The notes under the pieces were generated by a model. That model ran no database searches. It was not told the origin of the DNA and saw only the letters and a list, made by a program, of their open reading frames with translations. Made by a program: the position numbers and the translations under genes. Below are positions 36,420-48,564 of a stretch of DNA of 64,000 nucleotides, in pieces; positions within the stretch are counted from its first letter, which is position 1; each line of letters starts with the position of its first letter. Source of the DNA: Blasia pusilla (Eukaryota > Marchantiophyta > Marchantiopsida > Blasiales); the NCBI GenBank assembly GCA_050084515.1, contig CM114272.1, forward strand, positions 11,160,001-11,224,000. Direction: 5' to 3'.

Positions 36420-37400
36420 TTCAAAGAGGAAGTGTGGTCTTGCAATATTGCAAGAGAAGTTGAATGACTCTTAGAGAGTTATTAAGAGGTATCACAAAAT
36501 TTTTTGGTCGTCACGTTGGCAAGCCACCACTATTTTCTGTGACTCATTGGAATCACTCCTTACGTATTTCAAGGCTATTTCCCCCTTTGAAGATGATGAC
36601 AATGTTTCCAATTTATATAACAAAGTGAGATTGTTTCAAATGATATACCAACTGTACTATTGATAGTATTGTGAATTCAGAAATAGCTTATATTACAATG
36701 AACTTTATGATGGAAAATCTTGATTTGAATGCTTCTACCTTCTCTGAAGACACATGTTATCATCTTTTGGTTGATTTTCATCCCCTTGGTGGATTTTTTA
36801 AAAGTCTGGAAGCTGAGATTAGAGGCAGAAAGTACCATGGCATTGAAATATTAAGAGATAGGATTGGAAAGGATTTAGAGGTTGCTCTGATGTTTCAAAA
36901 GAACTTTTGTGAGAGTTTTTGTGTGGGTTTACAAGAATTTTTTTAGGGGTAACAATCTCAATGGTGCAATGAGGATCATGAATCCTCTGCAAATGCCTTC
37001 AAGACAAGTAGGATTAAACAATTGGGGTTGTAAGCATTTGGATGATCTTTGTGCATATTTTGGAAGGGACTTGCCCTTGAGAGGTCAATTGCAACATGCT
37101 CTATTGAATGTATGAGTTTTGAAACAAGAGTTTTAGTCATTTAAGCTCATGGCCATCACAGATTGGAATAAGATTGAAACTTTCGAAATTTGTGGGCTAT
37201 GGTAATTTGAAGTCCATCCATGCAATGTAAGTTCTCTAACCTCCTCATTTTAGCCAACATTGTCAGGGTACAACGTGTGAACACAACTATTTGTGAGAGA
37301 GCTTTGTCTACGCAGAACTTGACTAAAAGTCATAATAGATTTATGTCACAACATTTGGATGCGGTAATTCCAAAAACCTCATAGGTTGTATGAGATTTTT
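36420..37400 (+). pseudogene. hAT transposase fragment, 5'-truncated, + strand
   Basis: Reading across frames gives RVIKRYHKI.WSSRWQATTIFCDSLES, then FMMENLDLNAS, GKDLEVALMFQKNFCESFCVGLQ, IMNPLQMPS, NNWGCKHLDDLCAYFGRDLPL, and a dimerisation-region remnant CERALSTQNLTKSHNRFMS (about 37300-37345). Each block has a counterpart in the - strand copy at 38160-40471 (KRYQKVRWLSWWQAVTSLYDSLES, GKDLEEAVFFQRNFAEAICVALQ, ILNPSQMPS, CEKAFSVQNVIKNRLRNS). Many stops and frameshifts. The N-terminal half is missing. Confidence 0.75.
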
Positions 37401-38020
37401 TGAATTTTTGTCTGGTCTTCTTTCAAGTCCACAAAGGAGGTCGGGAAAAATTTAACCGACTTGTTTCCAGGCCGCGGAATTTTACCAGGAAGGCCTCAGA
37501 ACCATCAGAAATTAACCGTTTCAACAAATGGAAATTTATAAAATAACTTGGAAAAAAATCACTCAAAAAATTCCCGTCCATTTAAGAAAATATCTTTCCA
37601 ACCGGTTAAATATTTTGAAAATTCTCACCGTCCAAACCATCCGTAAGGAATTTATTAAAATAACTGACCTTCCAAACCAACCATCTGCCAGAAATGTACA
37701 AGTTTCCAAGAAAAAGCTATTGGCTTTGGGATCAGGGCTCGGACAATATTTTTGAGTAGATCACTTTTTTACTGGGACTCCTGGAAACATTTAGGTTTTC
37801 TCATATAATTTTCAGCCGACCCCCTAAAACTTTTTACCTTATCAGGTTTTTGCCCAATATTTTTTTCCTTCTCAGGTTATTTCCTGCATGTATTTTGAGC
37901 CACCAGTTTTTTGATGGGCTTGGAATTGGCAAGCTACTTTTATGCTGTCACATTTTCTACCTTTCAGTTATAAGCAAAGTCCCAAGTAGCCTTCTCAGCT
38001 CACCTCCTCATTTTTTTTTA
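37401..38020. other. Spacer between the two hAT copies
   Basis: AT-rich, with CCGGTTAAAT-like and poly-T stretches. No coding content. The two transposase copies point towards this spacer. Confidence 0.4.
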
Positions 38021-38076
38021 CCTCTGGCTGGAGTTGAACCAGAATTCCCCCTACCAGTTGGGGGCCAGAGGTGCTA
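38021..38076 (-). repeat. tRNA-like pol III promoter (possible SINE head or tRNA remnant)
   Basis: On the - strand TAGCACCTCTGG (38076-38065) resembles an A box. GGTTCAACTCC (38040-38030) matches the B box GGTTCGANTCC at all but one base, 24 bp later. CCTCTGGC and GCCAGAGG close an 8-bp outer stem, and a run of nine A follows. At about 51 nt it lacks an anticodon arm, so it is not a functional tRNA gene. Confidence 0.45.
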
Positions 38077-38159
38077 AGAACCCTTCCTACAAGAAGTATT
38101 CATAAAATGAACTTCCTTTGTAGGAGGGTTTGACTACAACTAAAAACATTTGAAGTCAT

Positions 38160-40471
38160 AGAGAAACTAGGATGAAGGGTTAGGGTTAAGCTCGCCTTCC
38201 TCAGCAGCTTCAAGTACAACGGGAGGAACAATGTACAACATCTGGATTAGCATATACAAATCTATATTCCTTTAAGTGTTTCCATGTGTCCATAGCAGAA
38301 ATTAGGACCTCATCCACATCAAAATTCTCATTTGGACCCTCCATATTAACCCTCAGCAAAGCTTCCAAGTGATAAGAGGTTAAGCTATTTCTTAACCTAT
38401 TCTTAATGACATTCTGAACGCTAAAAGCTTTCTCACATGATGCTGTTGATACACATTGGACTCTAGCTATATCACCCAAATACAAAGATTAGCATACTTA
38501 GTCTTCAGGCTCAGACTACCACTTATCATACACCATAAGTCCTTGAAGGACTCCTCCTTCCATTCTGTCATGGCCTGAATCTTGAAGGCCAAGAAATTCA
38601 TTCTTGAGGGCTGCACCATCTAGAAGAGGCTTTTTAACCTTGCCATCATGCAAGGTTTTTTCCTGTCCATAGAAAGAGCTCAACATTTCCAAGTCTCTCA
38701 CACCCCAATCTCTTAAACTAGATATGGTAGAAGGCATTTGGGATGGATTGAGGATCTTAAAACCTCCAATGATGTTATTGTCTTCAAACCTTTCTTGCAA
38801 AGCTACACATATGGCCTCAGCAAAATTCCTTTGGAAAAAAACAGCTTCTTCTAAATCCTTTCCTGTCACATTCCTATCCATTTGGATTGAATGAAAGAAA
38901 GAACCCCTTATCTGTGATTACAAGCGCTGCAAATATCCATCACTAGGACCATAGTTCGAAAGCAGATGAAAACCACTAGACTGAGAAATGAGATAGGCAT
39001 TCATATCTACACTTTCATGTACATAATTCATTCTAACATAAGCTATCTCAATCTGAACAATAGAAGCAATGCTAGATATATCATCTGGAATAACTTGCTC
39101 AACATTGCCATAGAATGAAGTATGTCAGCCAGAAAGTATAAAATGTAAATCATTTTGAAGGACTCTAACCTCTTTAGAAGATGTGAAGCTACCCCATCAT
39201 CTTCCTTGGGATTCACAATAGAGAAGTAGACAATGACCGATTCTAAACTATCGTATAAAGAGGTAACGGCTTGCCACCAGCTAAGCCATCTAACCTTCTG
39301 ATAACGTTTCATGACTTTCCTAGGATCATTTAGCTCTTCTTGTAGAGAAGAGAGACCAGATTTCCCATTAGAACTCTTCTTGAAATAAAAAGCAATAGTG
39401 TTCAAAATGTTATCCACCTCATCACTAAGTTCCTTGCACCCTAGGCTCTTTATTGCAGCAAGAGCAACTAAGTTTGTTCGGTGTGCCACACAATGGACGC
39501 TTGTCATGTAAGGATTAACATTCCTCTTCAAATGGGCACTTACCCCATTCCTAGTACCTACCATAGTGTTGGCCCCATCAGACCAAAAACCAACCATCTT
39601 CTCAAAATCCAATTCCCATTCCCTAAGTAAGGATACTAAACAATCTGAAATGGACTCGACATCCTTGTTCTCAAGCTTGATCAATCCTAAGAAGGAGGTG
39701 CACACTTGACCTTCATCAAGGTAAGTGACAAAGGCAACCAGGTGTCCTGTTACCGATATGTCAGTGGATTCATCTACCATTATTCCATAAAAGGGACTAA
39801 GTCTAACCCTAGCTAGAAGCAATCTTTGAATTACCAAACTAATACATGTTATCATATGTGCACATGTCTTGTCATCCTGATACATCGATTTTGTGAGCAT
39901 CATAGATCCAGATTTGAGTAATGTACATAGACCAGGGAATGAGGAAAATGCAACATTATACTTAGCCATGAAGTATGCTCCTCGAAATAGATTACGCACC
40001 GCTAAATCGCAGTTTCTATTGGTGCTTGCAATAGCTTTCTCTAGAGTTTTTCTACCACTATATTGAGCCCAAGCCAGCTTTTTATGGTTCCTTGGATCTA
40101 CCATGGTATGTGAAGGCAGAAATCTTCACATTGATGGCTCCAGATGTGGCAAATACAAATTTCCCTCCTGAGTCCTTGCACACTTTACAAAATACCCTCC
40201 CCGTGTGAGGCTCAGATTGAATCCATTCAAAAGCTTGATACCAAGAGTCTTTCCAAAGCCTCTTGTTCTCTTCAATCTTTGAAGAGGCAAGATCTGAAGG
40301 AGAATCTATCTCCTCACATGAGTTGGTTTCTACTGCTGGTTCACTGATAGTCCTCTTCATAAACCCTAGATCAGTAAGGGATTTTTGTCTCTTACCCCTA
40401 GATGCATTGTTGGCTGAAATATCCTCCATAAGGGACTCTGAGAGTTCAGGTTTGTAGTCTCTAATATACAC
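38160..40471 (-). pseudogene. hAT-family transposase (ZNF862-like, DUF4371 type), decayed
   Basis: Cut-and-paste transposase. From 40471 downward: a BED/TTF-like segment (HTGRVFCKVCKDSGGKFVFA), a +1 frameshift near 40100 at HGRSKE/HKKLAWAQ, then the catalytic core to 39043 with FYGIMVDESTDISVTGHLV, VGFWSDGANTMVG, VHCVAHRTNL and VRWLSWWQAVTSL. After a further break near 39080 the frame resumes (RNVTGKDLEEAVFFQRNFA, 38881-38516) and ends in a hAT dimerisation region (STASCEKAFSVQNVIKNRLR, about 38450-38390). At least two frameshifts and several stops. Terminal inverted repeats were not located. The intact core over 350 codons makes it younger than the + strand copy. Confidence 0.88.
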
Positions 40472-40750
40472 GCTACTGTGAAACCCTTTGTAAAGGCTTT
40501 AGGCTTGGACGGTTTCAAGAGTTTACAGTCTAATTGGCCGAGTGTGGCAATGAACACCCAAGCATTCAAGGAAAGGCCTCCTGAGGTAGAGGGAAAAACT
40601 GCTCACAATACAAAAGGAAAAACCAGATTGCAATGTTGCCAACAAACTAGTAAAGCCCACTTCAAGGAATCCAACCTGCCAATGAAAGGCTCACAGAACT
40701 TTGAACAAATAGCGACAACGATGAGCTACAAGAGTGCAAATGAGACCCAA

Positions 40751-41513
40751 GTCCCCGACCCCTACTCCCTCGGGCCCCAACTCCCTAACTCCTGAGAGAA
40801 AAAAGGAAAATAAGCGAGCGGCGAGTAGGAGGAGAATGTAGTGTGCGAGGGCTTCTCCCGGATTGCAATGGCACAAGAACGAGGTGCGAGATCTAGCACA
40901 TGAGGATTGAGGATCTAGTCCCCACTCCCCAACTCTCTCCCAAGTCCCTGACTCCTACTCCCTCAGGACCTGACTCTAGCAGCAGCGATGAGGCTCGGAT
41001 GAGCCTCTAAGACTTTGAGTGAGTCGCACACTCACGTGTCCAACTCGCGGAACTAGATGAGGTGCGTCGGGCAGCCAATTGCTTCCGTTGAATCCTTCTC
41101 AACTTCTCGTCACCTGCGGTGGGTGGCAGGCAGTACAAGTGAGCATCATGGAGCAGCTTGAGTTAGCAGCCTAGAACCAAACGGACCAAAGACCCACCAG
41201 GGAGGAGCAATTGATCATTGAGCGAACACTAATGTCATTGAGCAGTGGGCAAGGACTCAAGGAGCAGCGACTGAGCGAGTGAGTGTTGAGTAAGCACTAA
41301 GTATCGACGAGTAAGAACTAAGGAGTCACGACAGTGAGCACTGAGAGCAGCGAGGAGTAAGCACAATGACGAGCGAGCAATGAGGTGCCGAGGAGGGCGA
41401 GGAGTAAGCACACTTTGCACAACGACGACTCCGAAGAGCATTCAGCAAGCAGCGAGGAGCAAATGGGAGCCGAGTTGCAAATGTCCCGACCCCTACTCCC
41501 CTGGGCCCTGACT
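40751..41513 (+). repeat. Short interspersed motif, three copies, in a purine-rich degenerate repeat
   Basis: TCCCCGACCCCTACTCCCTC (about 40752) recurs as TCCCTGACTCCTACTCCCTC (about 40945) and TCCCGACCCCTACTCCCCTG (about 41484). Each is followed by GGGCCC or GGACCTGACT. 41.23-41.47 kb is filled with imperfect GAGCAGCGAGGAGTAAGCA words. The region flanks the 5' side of the hAT transposase and may be its subterminal repeat region. Confidence 0.55.
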
Positions 41514-42830
41514 CCCTCTCTCCCGAGCCCAAAATGTGATGTGCCGTCGGATCATCCGCACCCTGGAAGTGACGGCTGCATGAACGCTGCACCCTGGCCC
41601 CCTTGTCCACTACCTTCTTGACACCTGTCAGGGCCCGGCACCTCCTTCCCCCTATCGGAAAATTCCTGCACCCGTCAACAAGTCCCGGTTACGCTGCCGG
41701 GAAATTCCAACCGGTTTGCTCAAAACGGCCGGCGTTTGTGACTTGAACCAGCTCACTGCCGGCGATTCCTCTTGCCTGTTCAGTCTCGTCCCCGGGCTTG
41801 ACTTTCGCCCATCGGTAAATCTCAAATTTTACCGGCGGCCTTTACAAAGGATGGCGGTTGTTTGGGTCAACGCTTCTTGCCCGCGTCCTTGTCTGGGAGC
41901 TGCATCCGTCCGATGACAGGGGAATCGGTTCGCTCGCATGCACCCGCTGCTGCCCGCCGGACCGAACTGCCGGGCAGTAGCGAGAATGTGTACCTTCGGT
42001 GTCCGGACCCTTCCTTGATTTGCGCTACGCCTTCACTCCGAAGTTTCGTGTAGGACAGACAACTTGCGGAGGATCGGGAGTTTCTCGCCACGCGGCGACG
42101 GAGACGAGCTTGGGATCCGAGCGGCGCCTCTCGTCCGGAGGATCCTCCAGATCCACGAATCTGCGGGCGCACGTCGGGCCTGACGCAATGAAGCGCGGCG
42201 CTGGTCGGTGTCGCTGATAGATAGATATAGGATAATAGGACCCCCGATTCCTGGACAGGCAGACTGCAATATGTCACACTGAGGAAAGGTGCGCACTTGC
42301 ATGCCAACTTTAGTAGGCCGCCGCCCACAGCCACAGACTTGCTTGCTCGGATCTAGCGCGCGTCGACAGTCGCCGTTTTCTCGCGAGCACGCCGTACCTT
42401 CACGGTCCCAGGAGAGATCGTTGGCGACTTCAGAGCCCAAGAGACTTTCGGGTGAGAACGAGCACGAACCGCCGCTGTTTTGGCCACTCGTCTGTGAATG
42501 CTCAATGCAATCTGCTGCAGCTGTAGTTCGGTGGTACGGTGACATCGGGTGCACTGGAATGAACGCGCTCAGAGAGGCTTTCCACATTTCTCAACTGCTT
42601 TCGATGATTGGTAGGGAAGGGATGAGACAGTGATGGAGAGTGACTTTTTATCGGATGAGTTTGCAGTGTAATCTGACGATTCTCCAGGTTCAGATTGAGA
42701 GAGACTCGGATCGAGGTAGCTAACCTCGCTCCGAAACGAGAGCAGCGTACAGTAGAGTCGAGACTGTAATTTCAGGTCGCAGAGAAGAAGTACGTTGAGT
42801 CGGTCTGCGATTGTTCCGTGTGGGGAGAAA
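41514..42830. other. GC-rich upstream region of the DUF7054 gene
   Basis: Probably promoter and 5' UTR of the gene starting at 42831. Open frames on the - strand (for example 42033-42587) are long only because the region is GC-rich; none resembles a known family. 41807-41860 is similar to 19247-19300. No TATA box could be assigned with confidence. Confidence 0.45.
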
Positions 42831-44288
42831 ATGAAGGCCTCGCAAATTGGGACGGCAGGAGGGACCGGGAAATGGAACCATGAGAAAATCGCGCGCTGGA
42901 CTGCGGATTTTTCGAGCCACTCCGGCACATTTCATAGACCGCAGTCGGTTGGAACGGGCAGTGAGAGGAGAGCGATGTTTTCATCCTCATCCTCATCCGC
43001 GTCTTCTTCTTCCTCTTCTACTTCGTCTCGATCGTCCAGGACGTCACAGCGGTCGTCCGGCAGAAAGAAGTCCCGATCCTGTGTACGAGCCACAGGACTT
43101 GGCCAGGATTCCTTCGACAAATTGCACAGTTTCGATTTCTATGAAGGGAGCTATGGCAGTCTCCCAGATTGTCTCAGTTTGGACTTTCCTCCTGAGAAAC
43201 CTTCTCTGCATTCGGCCACCACTTCCGACTACAGCACCGATGACTCTGAGCCACCGTCTCCCATGGCAACGGCCAGCACGAGCCGGAGGTGCGCAAGTTT
43301 CCAAGACGTCAGATACGAGAGCGTTCGATCCTACTGGGAATCTGACAGCGAAATCGAGGATGTCAACCCATCGAGAAAGCCGCGCCACCGAAAGTTCGTG
43401 ACCAACCTATGGACCTCCAAAAGCGAGGTATTCCCTACGGCCATATCCCTCAATGATGTGCCATTTGTGCTGCGCAAGTTTGCTGCTCTCTCCCAGGCGG
43501 TGCACATGCTTGGAAGAGCGGCAGCCTTTTGCTCCGGATGTGCGGAAGGGTTTCCATTCCTGCAGTTCTCGTCGCTCGACGTTTCCGAATGTTTCATATC
43601 TCTGCCTTCCGCGGCCCCGTGGGGTTTACATGAACCGGAGTCGAGCCATTCACTAGAGGAATTTCGCATGTGCGCAACTCTGTCGTGAGTCGGAAAATCG
43701 ATGATCTCGGTCGATAGAGCAAACCACGGGAGCCTTGACGTTGTTGTTTCTGTGACATGTACTGCGAAACTCTAAAGGCGAACAGCGAGCCAATCCTCAT
43801 CAGTCTTCAAGTTCTGAGAAACCCCGGCCCTTTACGTTTAATGGTGGAGAAGAGTGACTCTGTGCGCCATGTCATGGACCTTGCTCTCCGGACTTACGCT
43901 TATCAAGGACGGCATCCATCGCTCGGCACCAACTCCCAGCCATTCCATCTGTGCTGCCTTACCCCCGAAATCGAAGGTACGTGCACACGTGCCAGAATAG
44001 GAAGCGCACAAATCCTTCTCATGAGATTTGAAATGTGGGACAGTTTGTTCCGCACATCTGCCGCTGAAATCATTATGAGCATTAGGATGTTCCAAAGTCG
44101 TTCCTCGCGCGGATCTGACGAAGCCACTGTCGTTCGTTTTGATTTCAGCATTGGATGATAAAGCTGCGATAGGAGAGTCTGGCTCTCGCAATTTCAGGAT
44201 GTACACTAAAAGAATCCACCCTTCCGAGTTGGAGCAAGGCGCATCCGCGAGCGTAGGCATTAGCTCGTCCGTAAGAACGTCATGGTGA
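42831..44288 (+). CDS. DUF7054-domain protein (At4g22758-like), 3 exons
   Basis: Function unknown; DUF7054 is a ubiquitin-like fold domain of plant proteins. Exons: 42831-43427, 43778-43976, 44149-44288 (GT-AG, phases agree), 311 residues. I start at ATG 42831 (context GAGAAAATGA), the first ATG in a frame open a little further upstream. The N-terminal 200 residues are disordered: a Ser run (about 45-65), basic RKKSRS, then acidic-Ser stretches. The conserved part begins in exon 2: ILISLQVLRNPGPLRLMVEK, VRHVMDLALRTYAYQGRHP. It ends in exon 3: ALDDKAAIGESGSRNFRMY, the typical 'ALDP..KIGELGSRNFFL' end of the family. The acceptor at 43778 is less certain than the other sites; exon 1 would otherwise run on to a stop at 43688 and lose the domain. 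Confidence 0.8.
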
Positions 44289-46719
44289 GCTGCGTGCACC
44301 TCAATCTGGTCCAACTCATCATTCCATACGCGGATCCCTAAGCAGGAGTTAGCGCATTCAGAATTGGGAAGCGGTACTGGGGCGATTCTTCAACACCGAC
44401 AGAGTGCTCTGGTCGGACACACAATGTGATCTCGCAGAAAGTGTTTCGCAAGGAATGTACTAAAGCGAGTGTTTGGGTCGTGCAGGATCTGGAATCAAAC
44501 CTGGAACCGGATAATGGACGCGCAGAATTATGTTGCACAATCGATGAGCTTTTTCACCTGCAAATTCTTCACCTGGATGGCCAGCTTCAAACCGTGGACA
44601 TTCGATGAAATTTTCTATGTAGTCCTGAAAGCGCTGAGATAACACAACGAAGGCGCGTGGGGCGAATGGAGTGACTGTACAGCGCACGATAACACGCGAT
44701 AACCTACCTCCAGAGTCCACACACCTGTAAATTCTTTCTTTTCACAGAACGCTGGCTCACCGTGGATTCGTGAGAGCAAAATCAATTTCTTGTACATTAT
44801 TGGATTTCAAGCGTCCATTCTTTGGTCCGCTGTGGACCAAGCAAGCATGTAGCCGAAATGACCGTCAACCGCGGCGCATGAATCGGAGGCCGAACTTCTG
44901 CAGCCTTGACAGATATTCAAAAGCCTGGGGCTCTGCACATCCACTAAGATTTCACTTAACTTCACATTCCCTTCTCTGCTGTGGACCATGGGTAAAGATG
45001 AAAGCACCATCAACCTCGTCAGACGCTCGGCGTGTGGCTGTGCACATCCACTGACCTTCGCCTTCGTCTCTCGACATGTCTGGTGGTAGAGCTTTGTAAC
45101 ACTGAGTAGTTGGTGGCGACCGACCGGAAGGAATTACGAAAACAGAGAAAGCTCTGCCGTACCTGTCTATCCGAGAAGCATCCACATTTTTTTGAAACCG
45201 GCGATCTCCACGGGATTCGGGAAGCCAGCGTTTAGGAATCCATTGTCGATTGCGCTGAACCATGTCAAGTACAAGCGAAGCGCGGGTGGGAGGCAGAACT
45301 TTCATAGCCTGCACATAGTCCCCGCGTACGGGCGTATGTATGAATCGACAATCTCGAGCACGCTTATCGCGACATTCTTGAGCGGAATCTGCAGCTCAGC
45401 GTGCGCGGGAGAAAAGTCAGCTCCACTTGTATAAAGGCCGAAATGGCGCCCATTTTGGGTCGCAAAAGTGACCATTAAAGATGTGTGTATATTGTTTTGA
45501 ATCGTATCAATGGGATGGGATCTAGGCGTTGCACCTCCGAGAACGTTGAAGCGTTTTACTTGTAAGAGTTGTTGATAAGAGCATGTCACGTAAAAAAACT
45601 CTCTTTTGGGGGAGGTTAACTGAACCAAACACGAAGTAGGAGACCACACTTTCTTATCATCATGGAGCATTTCTTCTGGCATTTTTAGCCCATTAGGTTT
45701 GCCTAGTATTCACCTGTTTTCAACACTGCTTTCTTTGAACATTTGGAATTCTATTTCGATAATTTTGGATCACTCAAATTCAATGTCTACATTTGGAGTT
45801 CCACTTCAATAATTTAGTATCAATCAAATTCAATGTTTACTTGGGATCCATCAAAGGTTTAGGTTTCATAAGTTTCCAAGTTCAAGATACATTTGGAGTC
45901 CTGAAAAAGTGTTCGTTAAGTTCATGATTTAGAATATTCCTTGTACAACTTGGTTTCTCATATTTTGACTATTGGAGATCACATGAAGGAAATTACTTGA
46001 ATCTACCCTAGATAAGGTAAAATAATATAATTATGAATGAGGACTTATATAGTTAGCCAATAGATGTGGATTCTTTCTAATGTTTGATCTTGAGATTTAT
46101 TAATTTTTTCCAAAAGTGGAGATGGATTGGCAATTGAAATTATCGTAAATCAAAAAATTAATCAAAATCAGATGTAATCAACATAATGCATATAATAAAC
46201 ATGGCAGTCTAAGATTTTTTTATAAGTATTATTGCATTGATAATACGTCAACTAAATCCACTTTATTATTACTTTGCTCCGATAATATTGAATGATAATA
46301 TAATCATAGCTTTAATTTTCAAAGTAAAACCATATGGTGGCTATCTTGATTCTATAGTTTTTTATGACATTCTTCACGTTTAAAATATGTTTATGATAGT
46401 TAGAAAATGAAACTTGACCTCTCTTAGAAATCATCACGAATAGTCTATGGCGCACACGCTAACAAAGATCGGGTAAGAAAATCATGATGGGAGGTGAAAG
46501 GAAGAGAGAACTTTGTGTAATCAAACAGACTCAAAACCTAGACTAGCTAGTGGCAAGACAAGAAAGGGTGGAAAAGTCAATTGTGGGGCTATTGTTGGTA
46601 AAGATGGAGGTGGAGAGCTTTGCCTTGCAGTCGCCGGGGGATTGTCAAGTAAAGGCAGCTAGAGACTAGGGTTAGGTTATAGCTCACTAGATTAGGGCTG
46701 AGTTAGGGCGTATGTATGC
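44289..46719. other. Intergenic, no gene recognised
   Basis: 44.3-45.7 kb has gene-like GC content and medium open frames on both strands, including 126 codons at 45302-45682 (-). None resembles a known family or shows splice-supported extension. 45.7-46.7 kb is AT-rich and empty. Confidence 0.45.
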
Positions 46720-47640
46720 GATCAGTCGTATAAACGAGGCAATTTGGTATAGTCGTGGTCTCCCAATTGCCCCCTCAGGTGAAATCTCTCTCACAACACC
46801 ATAGCTCTCACATGTGTGCACTCTCACATGTCTCTCTCAATGTCAAATCAAACCCACTCTTCTAATGAGAGGCTTGGGTTACACTCACAAGGCAAGGGAC
46901 CATAGTTCCGCTGCCTCGTGTAAAAAGAATATAGCCACGGCCGGGAAGGGAGGTTAGGCAAAAAAAGTGTAAGATCCTTGAGTAGAGTTTTGAGTCAAGG
47001 ATGAATAGCAAGGGAGACAAGAGTAGCTAAGAGGGATGAGACGTCATGAGACTAGTAACAAAACACACAAGATGGCAAGACAACCATGAAATATCAAATG
47101 TTAGTAGTCAAGGTAAATGTGAGCCATAAGACACATAAAAGTTAAGATGGGAAAAATCTTCCAAGAGAGTCCCCTAAGTCATCTTATAAATTAACTAGTC
47201 AAACGTGGGTGGACAAGATGCAAACCATATTTGGATTGGGAGCCAAAACCAAGGGCCCGAGATGGGAAAGATGGGGTTTCTTGAAGTACTCCATAAGTAC
47301 CTATAGGTAGGAACCCTCTCGCCCAACCTGCTTAGGTCTTGGAACAAGGGATTAATCATGTTTCATGTTTGAGCTAAGAAACCGTTTGGGAAGTACCTCA
47401 AGAAATTAACCCTTGAACTCCATTTTAGGTAAGCAACTTGAAGAGATTGATTCAAGTTTGGGGAAGAGGCTTCCTAGTGAGACTATATGCTCCTTAGGGA
47501 ACTCAAAACCATTTAGTGTTTGGCAATTACTTCGACTTTCTTGCAACACACACTACCACTTGGGTCTTTGAGACTCAACCCAAGAGTTCTCCTCATAAGA
47601 CTTAAAGTTACGATCTCTTTGAGGGCTAGCAAATAGGAAT
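46720..47640 (-). repeat. Dispersed repeat family R1, copy 3 (inverted)
   Basis: Reverse complement of 46785-46925 matches 22285-22420 closely (GAGGCAGCGGAACTATGGTC; CCTTGCCTTGTGAGTGTAAC). 47.40-47.60 kb in reverse resembles 16.97-17.13 kb (GGAAGCCTCTTCCCCAA). It therefore links the two + strand copies, which overlap it in different parts. Confidence 0.6.
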
Positions 47641-48426
47641 AAAGGTTGAACTCTACGATATAATTCAATACATGATTTCAACATTAATAATATTCATAAT
47701 AGCATTCTTTTTCAAAGAAGTGAATTTAAGGTCCAATTTTCATGGCTAGAAATATTCAATTAAAAATGTAATTGTACTCTTGCTTATACTAGCTTCTTGA
47801 ATGTTAAATACCCTACCACTAATGTGTAAAAAGGCCTTACATGGAAATTCTTAAATTGTTGGGCTTGGTAGAAACATCCAACCATAAAAAATTTTAGGTG
47901 GAATTTCCCATGATATTTTCGTGGTTAGAAATTTGTACTATTAAAAGAGGATGAGGTTAGAAAAACTCTCCTTTGGTTTTAACAATTGTATTTTGAAAGC
48001 TCCTCTAGTGTTAGATTTGAGAGGACCAAAAACTTAAGAGGAAGCAAAGAAATTTTTTTTTCTCACTCGTGCATAGCATAGGCATCACACTAGTAATTCA
48101 TAATAATCAGCAAAGAAATCCGGCTTTTGGACACCCAATACAAACAAGTCCCTCAAGTGTAGTGGGCTTTTAGTTGACTATTGCAAAATAAGAACATAAA
48201 ATCTCAATTATAACCAGCTATGTTTACTTGTAACCCCATATCCTTTAGAGGGGAGTAAGAGGGTTTATCTATGTGAAGGGGAAGCTCTTTCGGTTCAATA
48301 AATGAATTTTATTTCTAATAAGAAAAAATACAATACAGTAATTACCCCCAAATAAATGAATTTTATTTATTATAAGAAAAAAAGGAAACAACATGAAAAA
48401 AGAACGCAAAAGGAAAAAAAAAAAGA

Positions 48427-48459
48427 ATCAACTCATTCGGATGAGTTGATTTTTTTTTT
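48427..48459 (+). terminator. Terminator-like hairpin with T tract
   Basis: ATCAACTCAT, loop TCGG, ATGAGTTGAT, followed by ten T and preceded by an A run. It looks like a bacterial or plastid intrinsic terminator, but stands in nuclear repeat DNA with no adjacent gene. A plastid-DNA insertion or a chance palindrome are both open. Confidence 0.4.
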
Positions 48460-48564
48460 AATTCAAAACAAATCAGACACAAGCACAAATCGATTCTAAG
48501 TTCTATTTGTTGGATTTGGAGTTTCATCCATCTTTTAAGAGCTCTAAATTATGAGTAGTCAACA

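Noticed and set aside
38021-38076. Functional tRNA gene
   Set aside because: Too short, no anticodon arm, no T-run terminator. Kept only as a tRNA-like remnant.
42033-42587. 185-codon open frame on the - strand upstream of the DUF7054 gene
   Set aside because: GC-rich region with open frames on several strands at once. No family resemblance, and it overlaps the likely promoter or 5' UTR.
45302-45682. 126-codon open frame on the - strand
   Set aside because: Begins with ATG but resembles no family I know, and has no supporting exon or neighbour. Left as unassigned sequence.
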